From: Apostichopus japonicus
Lineage: Eukaryota > Echinodermata > Holothuroidea > Aspidochirotida > Stichopodidae
Direction: 5' to 3'
DNA: 64,000 nt
NCBI RefSeq assembly: GCF_037975245.1
Contig: NC_092576.1
Location: 28,821,111 to 28,885,110, forward strand
Part shown: positions 1 to 10,433 of the stretch, in pieces
Layout of the letters: every line of letters starts with the position of its first letter
Numbering within the stretch: position 1 is the stretch's first letter
Position numbers and translations under genes: made by a program
Notes under the pieces: generated by a model
Seen by the model: the letters and a program-made list of their open reading frames with translations, nothing else
What the model was told of the DNA's origin: nothing
The model's database searches: none

Positions 1-426
1 AATTTATTGTTCTGTATTAGTTGTGGCTATACTTCCGGACATGACTTAAGTAATGTGCGCCACACAAAAAAATGAAAAAATGTAAGTTCTTAAGTATTGT
101 TTAAAGTAGGGTCATATTACGTTCGAAAAAGGATCTAAAGCAGTTGCCTCGAAGAGCGAAATAGATGTGGGTTTTGCTGGATTATTTCTTCTCAGGTTAG
201 AATCTTTCTGAATTTGACTGGCGGACGTTAAAAATTTCGAACGGAAATGATAAAAATGGGCCAGAGGGTAATCCACTCTAGTTATTGTTGTAAATGAGTT
301 ACATGAAGTATTCAATTGAAGTTTCATGTGCTAGAGAACTATTCTGATTAAGAAGTAGCTATTTGTATTAATTAATATTAACATTTTATAGTTTTATCAA
401 TTCCATATCCATTACTATCAAAATAG

Positions 427-449
427 AGAAAGCCAACAAAGCCATAAGA
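427..449 (+). pseudogene. Relic of an LRR15 exon in LRR-A
   Basis: After an AAATAG acceptor-like site, about 23 nt resemble the first third of the LRR15 exon at 36918-36989. The match then jumps to intron sequence equivalent to 37627 onward. The rest of the exon, its donor, the next intron and LRR16 are missing. The acceptor remains without a usable exon. Confidence 0.6.
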
Positions 450-853
450 GATAATTTTATTATTATATAATTGATGATTTCCTGTTGTCAAATTAGCAAA
501 TTTCTAACGCAGAAAGCTTTTACTAATTGACAACGTTGACATAAATAGCTCTTCAAGTAAAGAGAATAACAAACACACAATGTTACGCCAGACTTAAACC
601 AATCTACGTCAGAAACACTTTCTAAATATGATAAAATTAGAAGAAATTACGGACAAGGCGTCCGTGTCAATCCTGTCTGCTTTACTTTCCACGTAAGGTA
701 AAAAAAAGTGTAGAGTACTTAGGACATGATCAGCTATCCAACAGTGTTACCGATAGTCTTGATATACTTGAAGTAATTAACAATCTATTTGGAAAACAGC
801 AAATTAAAGTGTCAGTGTTGAATATAAATTTTATGATTTCATTTTCGGTACAG

Positions 854-925
854 GAAGTTAACGCATAACCAGTTGAGAAGCTTGCACGAAGACACTTTTT
901 ACAGGAATCATGAAGTTACGGGCAT
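854..925 (+). CDS. LRR-A exon, LRR17 module
   Basis: 72 nt between ...GTACAG and GTAAGTG, phase 2-2. It encodes one LRR with core [13 protein letters not shown]. The paralogue at 37971-38042 has the same length. Confidence 0.8.
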
Positions 926-3900
926 GTAAGTGTAATGAAACACTAGCTACCATCTTTAAATATTACTCCATGTAAATGTTATGTGTATTTCAACACATGT
1001 TTATTTAAATGCTCTTTCCTTTCAAGTTGTAACTTATATGGACGAAGCTTCAATTGCCAGACTTTTTAGCATAATGTAGCTGTTTAGTCTCTGTATATTC
1101 AACTTTTAATATTTAAATTAATTAAATAAATATTCACTAAACGGGTGGGGTTAGTGATCTAAATTCTGTAATGGTCAGATAGATGATTTGCGGATATTAT
1201 GTCTAAACTGATACTCTTTACTCTGAGCATTTCACAGATTTGCTTTTTACCTCAAAATATCGATATTTGTTGAGAAACATGCGAACAGTACACGTTTAGA
1301 GACGTATACGAAACAAAACGTATTGCATTTAATTGCCTGTCTTTCTATTTGCTAATAGAAAATATGAAAGCTAATGAAAAACACTGAAGTGGCGGGTATC
1401 CATAGTTAAATCACACTGTTCTTAAACCTCTGCTATATAATAGAAATACTCATATTCATTATCGTATTTTTCTTAATTATCGTAGATATGTGTCATACAA
1501 CATGTTAAGAGAGCTCCCAGCTGGACTCTTCTCCAAGAATTGGAACATTACAACTATGTAAGTGTATGATATACTTCCCCCAAACCTTCAACTAAATGTG
1601 CACTTCACAATTCATTCCAGCTCATGGTCTGTTCGTTAGGGGGCATAAGAATCTGCTTTAGTTGTTTACCTTGTGATTGAGAAGGAAGAGCTCTAGATAT
1701 ATCCGCTCCTCTAAACGACGGATTTCTATCAAAATCTTGTTTATGTTTCAATAATAAATGTATTTAGACATGGATCATCTGGACCTTATTTAGGTATGCA
1801 TGCACCCGTCTCCTTTTCAATATATAATACTAGAACATCACTATTTCTATCGGACATTTCTTCCAGATTCTTGTCAGGAAACCGACTCGAGGCTTTACCT
1901 GAAGCCTTGCTTTCAAATAATACCAAACTTAAAGCACTGTAAGTTGCAAAGGTTGTATAATTCTTCTTTTACTTAGGCTACATAGCCACTGTAAAAATCG
2001 TTCAGTAAATAAACAACTAGATCCTAACAGAAAACACAATATACAGACTTCCTTGTAACAGTTGTTCAATCACTTTTTATAAAATAAATGGTGAGGCGGT
2101 CATATTCAAACTCATATAGATGATATATGTTATATCGCAGTGTCTTGCTGATCAACAGAATATCTCTGGCACTAGTTAATGTCATATGAATTTTACGGTG
2201 TATTAAACGTTTCTTTCATTTGATCACTTGTTCAGCAAGTACATTGTTTTGTGATATCATATTGTATTAATGTACTTGTCCCTTTTTATTATTACCTGGT
2301 AATATTATGTGCTGCCATAATACGTTAATATTACCTTCGCTATACTGACACTTACATGAGGGATTTCATTAAATGTTACTTGTTAAACCCTTACAATGCC
2401 ATTACATTCAATTTCTTTCCTCTATTCAAACACAGACACTTATCAGACAACCTACTGACTGACATACCCCCTGGATTTTTCAAGTCAACACCGAAAATAG
2501 GATATCTGTAAGTGTTATGATGTTTTCGTTAGTTTTCATTTTAGTTAAATTGAAGAGATATGTAAGATAAAAAGAATGGAAAAACAACCATCGTACGTGC
2601 AAAGTGATTTTTTTTTAAGCTGAGCGAGATATTTTCATTTGTCGAGCCATACGATCTCTTAAAGCAATCCATCAAATTTAAAAAGGCCAACAAGACACAA
2701 TTCCTGTCCTGGCCTAGAAGTAACATCGCGGAAGCTTCCTTTTGTATTCCAAACCCTGTTGATTGGAAAGGTCAGCCCATTCCCAAATGTTTCGGTAGGG
2801 TTAAATAATACCTAGCTATGCACCAATATGCACAGTTGAAGGTTGACCAATGAGTAGGGATATGGTTATAAATTACTTCAGTGATATGTGACACTTTGAA
2901 GAACTATCCTTAGCTTTAAGAGTTTTAGAAACTCGTGTCTTCTAATTTCTGTGTTACAAACAATACCGGAAATACCGTTGTTCAAAAAATATCCAAAATT
3001 GTCTTTCGTTCTCTATAGTGATCTTTCCAACAATCAATTACATCACGTTCTTCAACGCTTCTTTAACGGAGTAGGAAACGTTCGTTACTTGTAAGTAGCA
3101 GGGTTTTTTCAGCTAAAGCTCTTTTATTGTTGTTTATGTGAAGTGTACCTGGACTGGCTTTTTCATATTGCATTTAATAACGATAATTAATTATTAACAG
3201 TTTTTATATAGGGCAACTTACAATAAAATCTTGCCGCGCTGTACTTACCCTGGTCATTGGTAACTTGTCACACCTACACACCAAACTGTGCACAATTCAA
3301 ACAATCTCTCCTGGGGCACCACAGGGCAGCACAGCCACGTGTCCCCTGGGGGACTTCCCATAGGGTGCAGCCACAAACCGGCGCACCCAACTATATTTAC
3401 AAGTCACCTCGTAAGTGCCCATTTAAACACATGGGTGAAGAGATATAGAAATAAAGTGCCTCACCCAAGGACACAACGCAATGATCTGGCCAGGGCTCGA
3501 ACCTGTAATCCTTAGATCATAAGTCCACTGCCTTAACCACTTGACCACAACGCAATCCTTAACAGGAGTGGTTACAATTGATTACGGTGTTTTATACATA
3601 TATATATATATATATATACTTATGCACATATATATACATATATGAATATATATACAAATATACATATATATTTATATATATGTATATATATACATATATA
3701 TATGTAGATACATATATATACATATATGCATATACATATATACATATAAACAAATATACATATGTATATAAATATGTTTCCAAAACATCTCTTGCAGGTC
3801 ACTTTCTGGAAACAACATTCGACAACTGCCGGCCGATCTCTTTAGTAATATCACAATCAGTTCTTGCATGTAAATAATTTTAATAACTCCATAAAGTACT

Positions 3901-6900
3901 ATGTTACTTTATTTTTATGAAAATATCACCAAGTAGTCAAACAATGAACAGTTCATGCAGATATATGTCCTACTTTAAAGAGAGCTTAAAATGACATAGG
4001 CCTAGTCCTGCTTCTCGGGTGTATAGTAACCATAATACACATTATACAGCTTTCCTCTTAACCTACGAACATCCTACGCACCTTTCATTGAAATTAGTAA
4101 TACAACATTAAAGAAAGGTGGCATTTTCTACATTTTCCACTGCCATTGTCAACAGTGTGCCAATTTAATGAATAAATATCAAGACATTTTAACGTAAATC
4201 ATCAGATGAATATATTTTTTTAAACTTTTATACTCATTCATCATGATTGACGCATATCCTCATTGATCTCTCATTTTTTCATTTAAATTAAAACCAAATC
4301 AGATCACACAAAGTCAAATCCTAATCCTTGAATTTATCAGTCGTTTTCTCTACACACGTTTTTTGGTCTCTTTACTTGTTATTTTATCTTATTCTGCAGA
4401 GACCTTTCAAACAACAGTTTAACGGAAATACCGTTCGGGCTGTTTAATTCTAGCCATACGAAACACAGCGCGCAGATCCTACTATTGCAACGGAATAACC
4501 TCACTCTTGTTCGACATGGATTCTTCGATGGATTTAGTAGACTAGGACATATGTGAGTAACATACTTGATTGTTTGTAGACTGGCCAGGTTTATGTTTTC
4601 GGCTTATATTATCCATGACATAATAGCATCATTTCATCCATCAATCTGTTTAACACTTGTATTCTTCTTTCGGTTTAAGATTTCTCAATAACAACGAAAT
4701 CAGTGAGGTGGAGGAAAATGCTTTTGCAGATATGCCTATTAAAAACATGTAAGTCAGAACTTGGTCTTATTAATTAATCCATTTCAACATGTTTTTTGTT
4801 CCTTGTTTTCTCTTCGCTTCATGAGATCATGGATGAATGACATTTAAAAACTTTTATTTTATTTCAAAGCTACCTCTTTAACAACAAAATGACAAAACTC
4901 CAGAACTGTTCTTTCACGAAGAGGAAATTCAACTCAACTCTGTGAGTATCAGTCGAACTAGTCATTGGTTGTTTTTCTTGTTGGCAGCAGTGGCGTGCGG
5001 AGAAATGTGAATGTGTTGGTTAAGTGGGTGTAGAGGGCCGGTTCAGGGAGTCATATTCAACATTCCGCGACTGAGCCAAGGAGGGGAATGAACCTTAATA
5101 GAAGGGCATGTTACGGCTAAAGTTGTAACCGACTTTCATATAGAGGTAATAATTAAACCTATAGAGTATCTCTGAACGACAGGCTGTGTTTTTAAGTACG
5201 TGCATCGTACCAGGTTGGAAAATAATGGGAGTAATTTGTTTTGAGGCATTTGAGACATTTCCCCAAACTGACTATGGGAGGGGATGGTCACATCTACTAA
5301 CCTATCTAGCAGTACATATTGTAAATAAATAGAATGCACATTTTTTAAGTTGATATTTCATTGCTTATTTCTTCTTTGCATCCGAATAATCCGAATATTT
5401 TGTAACCATGAAAATTTGTTTAATATTGTTAACTCTGCGTCATTTCTCTTTCTGTGTCCATCAAAGACATCTTTACAAAAACCGTCTTGAATACATCTCA
5501 ACGAATGCTCTCGAATGTATGCCTGGTCATATGAAACTGTAAGAAACTGGTGTTTTTTGGTATCCATTAAAACATTGAACTTTTTGTACACTGTTTCTAA
5601 GCCGTTGTTAATTTACACAATATTAGAGACACATTGTCCAAACCATTTCATATCCTTACATTTTGAGCACCCTTGGTCCTTAGCCTGTAAATAGGAATGT
5701 ATGTTCTGTGGATTCATGTTTGTTTTGTTACACTTATTAAAGTTATGTGCAATGTCCTCGTTTCTTTTGAAGGATGGTTTGATTTTCCAATACCGATCAA
5801 AAATAAATCAGTATAATATCAATATATGAATACACAAATGTGGTGTTTTATACCACGACATACAAGAATTCCACGGTAATACTTATGGCAATATATGAGT
5901 CCAAAATTGTCAATACATCAGTTGGTCACTTCAAGATTCAACACGAACAGATAATAACTCACAGTAAATATGTTTTCATCATTATTATTCCTAACAGACT
6001 GCTTAGCTGTGGTTACCTAAAGTCTCTGCCAATGTCAAACAGAAGTATCACCAGGTATTGTAAAAACAAAGTAAAAATACGAAACAAATTCAAATTAATG
6101 AAAAAATGGTATTTCTGTTAATCTCCAAATGATATCACTCAACAACGTAAATACGAATAGACAGACGTGTTCTCACGAATCTGAGATAAATAAACTGCAA
6201 CTACACTTTCCGTTTATATATTGTTTCATGAAAGTCGCTGAGTGGGAGCAAGAAATACCTGAAAATGCTATATCTTTGTAAACGCTTAATGTAGTTGTTG
6301 GTGTATAAAATACAATATCAGCTAAAACAAACATAGCAGCGTAAACAAAGGTTTCGTTAACATTTAAGCAGATTTTTTATCAACTGTTCATTCATCCAAA
6401 TCACTAATAAGAAAATAAAATCGGCAAATGTTTTCTTGTTTTTTGTTCTTCAAAGTGAATGCGTTACCAGCAGTTTTGTCCCTAAACTAATTTTTAGGGT
6501 ATTTAAATATATCTTCTATGAGGTCCTACGACACCAAGGCTTCAATTGTACTTTGAACTCTCTGAGAGCTATATGTCGACCTTGTCCCCCTGGTAGCTAT
6601 GGCAACGTAAGTGGTCAATGTACTCCTTGCCCGGCAGGTGAGTATTAATCTTAACGAACTACTTTAGTATACCAGCATTGTTTACATGCTTTCAGGGGTG
6701 GGAGGGTGTTGGAATTATAATCTCCCCGACTGATTAGTCTATGGATCCTTTTTATGGAATCAGCAAAGACGAGTGGCGGATTTAATAAGGATAGGTATAG
6801 TCTGGGGCCGCTGAAACAAATTTACAAGTGGGTGGTATTTTGGTCCTCCGCCAGTACAAAATCGACGTTTCATGGTCAAATGCTGCAAACAGCGTCTGAT

Positions 6901-9900
6901 TTCAAATTCAAATGAGATCTATAATTATTTAGATCAACAACGTCCACGAACACAAGATAACTTGATGTCGAGTATCGGAGCATATCAAAATATTGCACTA
7001 TAATATGTCATACATTAAGCCGCATTTGGAATTGTTAGATTGATTATATTTATAAATAGCCGTCTTTGATCCTATAGGTGGTTTTTACCAAGATGATATT
7101 GGAACCAATTCGTGTCTTCACTGTCATAACGGTAGCTTCGTTAAAAATGGAAATGGCTCGTCAGCAACGCAGTGCATATTGTGTCCCGAAGGAACTAAAC
7201 AAAGTACTTTCGCTGGATACCGAGCCTGTCTCTGCAAAGAGAACTACACTCGCTTACATCGATTCGAGAAATGCTCAGTATGTCTAGAAGAAGGATTGAA
7301 TTGTTCTCAAGATTACAAGGCTCTTTTATATGGTTATTATTGGAATTGGACTTTTCCCAATGCAAATTTAATGGAATATTCTAATTTTGTACTGAATCTA
7401 CAAACTGAAAATGTACATTATGATCAATCCACCGTTGCATATAAGCAATTGATTCCCAGAGTATTTGCTTGTTCAAGACCTGAAAATTGTGTGAATAATA
7501 ACAGTCATGAAGTTGATGGAATAGCTGGTTCGTGTACGGTGGGTTACAGAGGATGGCTCTGTAGTAAGTGTGTGAAGGGATATTATTCTGTCTTAGGATT
7601 TTGCCTTCCGTGTCCACATATTGTGTGGGTTTGTTTTGAAATCAGTATGACTGTTTGTATTTTCATCATATTCCTAGTGTTTGTGATTGTGAAAAGCAAG
7701 AAGCAGAATCGTTCAGAAGAAGGAAGAACCATAGCTGACATTGTATCATCTAGAGTCAAAATTATTGTAGGTTTTTACCAGGTTATTGGTGAGCTATTCG
7801 AGGCATTTCACAGTGTCAGTTGGGCTGGAGCGTTACATTATGTCGGAGAATGGATAACGGTACTTGAATTTAACATATTGAGGTTGATTGTGAAACCACA
7901 TTGCTTACACGAGAAGCTTTCATTGGATCCTAAGCTCCAATTTAAAATTGCTCTCTTGTTTCCCCTTGTCATTATTTTGTTTGCGTTTGCTTGTCAACTC
8001 ATTTTTAGAGTCTATTTTAAATACAGAAAACGCTACGATGCGCTTGATCTGAAACTTAAGCTTGCCGAAACGAGATCTGGCCTATCAACGTATGTCCTGT
8101 TAATTATGTTTGTGACATATCCATCAACGTGTGACGTCATATTCAGTTTGTACCCTGGTGCCTGTGATACATTTTCGATTTACAAAGGAAATGATATTTC
8201 AATCACTCTGCTTCGCGCTGATTATGACATTGTCTGTAGTGATCTCCTCTATTATCAGATATTTGCTTTTCTTGCCACTCTTTTCTATGTTATATCTTTT
8301 CCTGTATTGCTCTTACTTTTCTTGAGTAAATATATCAAAAGACAGCCTGACAAAAAGCATGTCACAGAACCAGACACAAACCTACTCAACACTGAAGTCA
8401 GCTTAATGAGCGAGCCTATCACATTGAACAGTAGTGAGAGTAACGAAGAAACTCATGCCATTCCCGTCTGGCTGAACTTTCTCTGTGAGAATTTCAAGCC
8501 CGGGTTTTGGTTTTGGGAAATTCTGGAACTTGCCAGAAAGGTTACGCAGACAATGTTGATAACATTACTAGGATGGGATGATCCACTGACCAAGTTAATT
8601 ACCATCGGTGTATCTGTGTTGTTTCTCACACTCCACGTTAAGTTTTCACCAATGAAGAACCCTTTTGAAGAACGATTACAGGTGAGTTTTGTCCATAATA
8701 TTAAGCGATGTACTTGTTACAACGGTTATTTAAGCTATTTAAACCAGAAAGCATTGAGAGTGTTCAAATGTTTCCTCGGTGGATTGGATTGATATGATTG
8801 CCAGAGCGTAATATACTTATACTCATGAATGAAAACCGTGGTTCGCAAATATATACATCGTGTTTTTCCTGTTGGCTAAAAACATCTTTTCACTGCAGTA
8901 ATGTTATGTTACAATTGTTATAGCAGCTGCAACTCACTTTAAATGCATGTGATAAGTTTTCAAATTTAGCATTGCTCCCGGAACTCCCATGTTATTGTCT
9001 AGCAATGTAGGATGCGCCATTTACGTTGGCGATAGTTGGTTAAAGAGGTAATCGTTAAGTCTAAGTTGGAACTACCCTCAGTTGACTTACCATGACCACT
9101 TTTGAGTGATCACGTGACCGCTTCTGTTGTAACGGGTTCAACCATCTCTGATTATTAGGTATAGCATGAGACTGCAAAGTCTAAAGATCGCGTTAAGTAC
9201 TCTTCTAATAAAAAAGGCTTCTTGGTTATCAAAAGCAATTAATAGAATACAAATGGTAGCAATTGCGCATATATAAAGTCACTGCGTTGCTTTTATATCT
9301 ACTTATTTCCTGCTTTCAGCTCTTTTCCCTCGCTGTGATTTTTGTGAACGTTCTTTTCGCTGCTGTTCCTATGTCCAGTGACTACGGGAATTACATATCA
9401 ATTGGTATTATTACTTTAGACGCCGCCATTATAGTTATTGTCTCAGGTAAGGCTGCTCCCAGTTTAAAGTCGAAACTAATATTCTTGATCTTTGGTTAGA
9501 AAATTTACGGTATCAACAAACTTGGTATCGTATGTTTTTTTCTTAAGTAATGCAAAGCACATTATTAACAGTAATTAACTTTGTGTACAGTTCAGATTTA
9601 AACATGGCTGTTACTTAACGGTGGAAAACCATCACTTGTTTCATAGCTTTAAATTAATAACGTAGTTATTATAAAGTACACTTATAAATAGCAAACCTTG
9701 AACGAATATCCATAAGCATTAAGTTCTAGACTCCATTAAACTTGTTTCCTCCTTAAAGTGTAAGATGGAGAAACTATTAGTGAAGTTAATCTACAAACTA
9801 ACAGTTGACATTATTTATTATAGAGGACCCACTTTAAATTACAGTCTTTTAGATTGAAAAATGCCAATCACGAAAGTTTTATTTGCATGATGTAACATTA

Positions 9901-10433
9901 AGAGTGTAGTAAAAATAGTTTATTTTAAGTGCTTCTTTTGAAAAAAACTTCGTGCCATTTAACAAATGTAAATGTATCGGGTTTTGGTGGTCACGACCGT
10001 GTAATATTATATGTTATTGTTGCATGTGACCTGATTAACAAGGGCAAAATCAGCTCAACTTGAAGACTAGTGAAAAAAGAGTGTTATCTTGGGTACTCAA
10101 ACAGCCCTCACTGAAATTATTGATCATAAAATACTGATCGCAGTTTCATCATGTTTGGAATCGAAAATTTATCACACGGGCGAACGTTGTATTATCGTCT
10201 TTGATGAAAATTTCCCAGAGATGGTAAAGATGTTAACTTTGTTTCCTGTCAATTTTGACAGCTCTGCAAGTTGCTTAAAATTGATGACTTTTCAAGTTTA
10301 TTTGTATATTCTCTAGAAAGAGGACTGTTCCGTTATTTCTCTCATTTGAATTACAGGTGGGGCAATACTTCCCGCGTACCGTTACATCAAAAGACGGTGT
10401 CAAAGAAACTACATCGATTACCTTTCCATGTAA
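854..10433 (+). CDS. LRR-A: LRR / cysteine-rich / multi-pass membrane protein, 3' part
   Basis: Fifteen exons join in frame: 854-925, 1486-1557, 1867-1938, 2436-2507, 3019-3090, 3798-3869, 4400-4552, 4680-4748, 4870-4941, 5467-5538, 5998-6054, 6456-6637, 7078-8681, 9320-9446 and 10357-10433. The 2845 nt visible give about 947 residues plus a TAA stop, with no frame break seen. The product has eleven LRR-type exons, a GCC2/GCC3-like cysteine-rich exon, then a polytopic membrane region. Signal peptide, LRRNT and early LRRs must lie upstream of the window, since base 1 aligns with LRR-B position about 36522, just after its LRR14. Relative to LRR-B it has lost LRR15 and LRR16. The boundaries rest on repeated exon size, consensus splice sites and agreement with the LRR-B paralogue. 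A surface receptor role is inferred from architecture. Confidence 0.85.
1486..1557 (+). CDS. LRR-A exon, LRR18 module
   Basis: 72 nt between ...TATCGTAG and GTAAGTG, phase 2-2. Core [14 protein letters not shown]. Paralogue at 38612-38683. Confidence 0.85.
1867..1938 (+). CDS. LRR-A exon, LRR19 module
   Basis: 72 nt between ...TTCCAG and GTAAGTT, phase 2-2. Core [15 protein letters not shown], a textbook LxxNxLxxLP pattern. Paralogue at 39122-39193. Confidence 0.87.
2436..2507 (+). CDS. LRR-A exon, LRR20 module (intact)
   Basis: 72 nt between ...AACACAG and GTAAGTG, phase 2-2. Core [15 protein letters not shown]. This copy is intact, whereas its LRR-B counterpart at 39633-39699 has lost 5 nt. 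Confidence 0.87.
3019..3090 (+). CDS. LRR-A exon, LRR21 module
   Basis: 72 nt between ...CTCTATAG and GTAAGTA, phase 2-2. Core [15 protein letters not shown]. Paralogue at 40324-40395. Confidence 0.85.
3225..3560 (-). mobile_element. tRNA-derived SINE in an LRR-A intron
   Basis: Read on the - strand, 3557 down to 3490 looks like a Ser/Leu-type tRNA head. It has an A-box-like stretch (complement of 3523-3548) and a B box GGTTCGAGCC (complement of 3494-3503). The head is followed by a CCTTGGGTGAGGCACTT tail motif, then about 220 bp of SINE body. The matching LRR-B intron (40396-40568) lacks it, so it inserted after the duplication or was lost there. The ends are approximate. Confidence 0.75.
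3592..3776. repeat. TA-rich microsatellite
   Basis: Mixed (TA)n and TATACA/TATATG repeats fill the intron just before the LRR22 exon. LRR-B has only a short TA run at about 40517-40544. Open frames across it are repeat artefacts. Confidence 0.95.
3798..3869 (+). CDS. LRR-A exon, LRR22 module
   Basis: 72 nt between ...CTTGCAG and GTAAATA, phase 2-2. Core [15 protein letters not shown]. Paralogue at 40569-40640. Confidence 0.85.
4400..4552 (+). CDS. LRR-A double exon, LRR23-24
   Basis: 153 nt between ...TTCTGCAG and GTGAGTA, phase 2-2. It carries two LRRs in one exon: [15 protein letters not shown], then [20 protein letters not shown] keeps the same fused exon at 41433-41585. Confidence 0.85.
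4680..4748 (+). CDS. LRR-A exon, LRR25 module
   Basis: 69 nt between ...GGTTTAAG and GTAAGTC, phase 2-2, so a 23-residue LRR. Core [15 protein letters not shown]. Paralogue at 41765-41833. Confidence 0.83.
4870..4941 (+). CDS. LRR-A exon, LRR26 module
   Basis: 72 nt between ...TTCAAAG and GTGAGTA, phase 2-2. Core [15 protein letters not shown]. Paralogue at 41956-42027. Confidence 0.82.
5467..5538 (+). CDS. LRR-A exon, LRR27 module
   Basis: 72 nt between ...CATCAAAG and GTAAGAA, phase 2-2. Core [15 protein letters not shown]. Paralogue at 42585-42656. Confidence 0.82.
5998..6054 (+). CDS. LRR-A exon, last short LRR-like module
   Basis: 57 nt between ...CTAACAG and GTATTG, phase 2-2. It encodes [19 protein letters not shown], a shortened final repeat with one cysteine leading into the cysteine-rich exon. 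LRR-B has the same length at 43100-43156. Confidence 0.75.
6456..6637 (+). CDS. LRR-A exon, GCC2/GCC3-like cysteine-rich segment
   Basis: 182 nt, entering in phase 2 and leaving in phase 1, between ...CTTCAAAG and GTGAGTA. It ends in [20 protein letters not shown], the CxxCPxGxY...CxxCPxG signature of GCC2/GCC3 (ephrin-receptor-like) modules. Such modules usually sit just outside the membrane. LRR-B has the same length at 43749-43930. Confidence 0.85.
7078..8681 (+). CDS. LRR-A exon, cysteine-rich juxtamembrane and multi-pass membrane domain
   Basis: One 1604-nt exon between ...CCTATAG and GTGAGTT, entering in phase 1 and leaving in phase 0, 535 residues with no stop. It opens with further Cx2C pairs ([25 protein letters not shown]), then hydrophobic segments starting near residues 183, 252, 290, 336, 389, 477 and 504. 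A weaker one lies near 227. The motif [19 protein letters not shown] followed by a membrane segment and [13 protein letters not shown] recalls the polytopic region of GCC2/GCC3-containing TRP-like proteins of invertebrates and protists. By eye it is roughly 85-90% identical to the LRR-B exon. An open frame running on past 8681 is intron read-through, since the GTGAGT donor is conserved in both copies. Confidence 0.88.
9320..9446 (+). CDS. LRR-A exon, last two membrane segments
   Basis: 127 nt between ...GCTTTCAG and GTAAGGC, phase 0 to 1. It encodes two hydrophobic stretches, [15 protein letters not shown] and [18 protein letters not shown]. The same length occurs at 46552-46678 in LRR-B. Confidence 0.87.
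10357..10433 (+). CDS. LRR-A terminal exon
   Basis: 77 nt after ...GAATTACAG. It encodes [18 protein letters not shown]... and ends in TAA at 10431-10433. The short basic tail is probably cytoplasmic. The frame and stop are conserved at 47681-47757. Confidence 0.85.

Noticed and set aside
3578-3877. 99-codon open frame and several - strand frames rich in Y and I
   Set aside because: They run through a TA-type microsatellite. Only the LRR22 exon at 3798-3869 is real coding, in its own frame.
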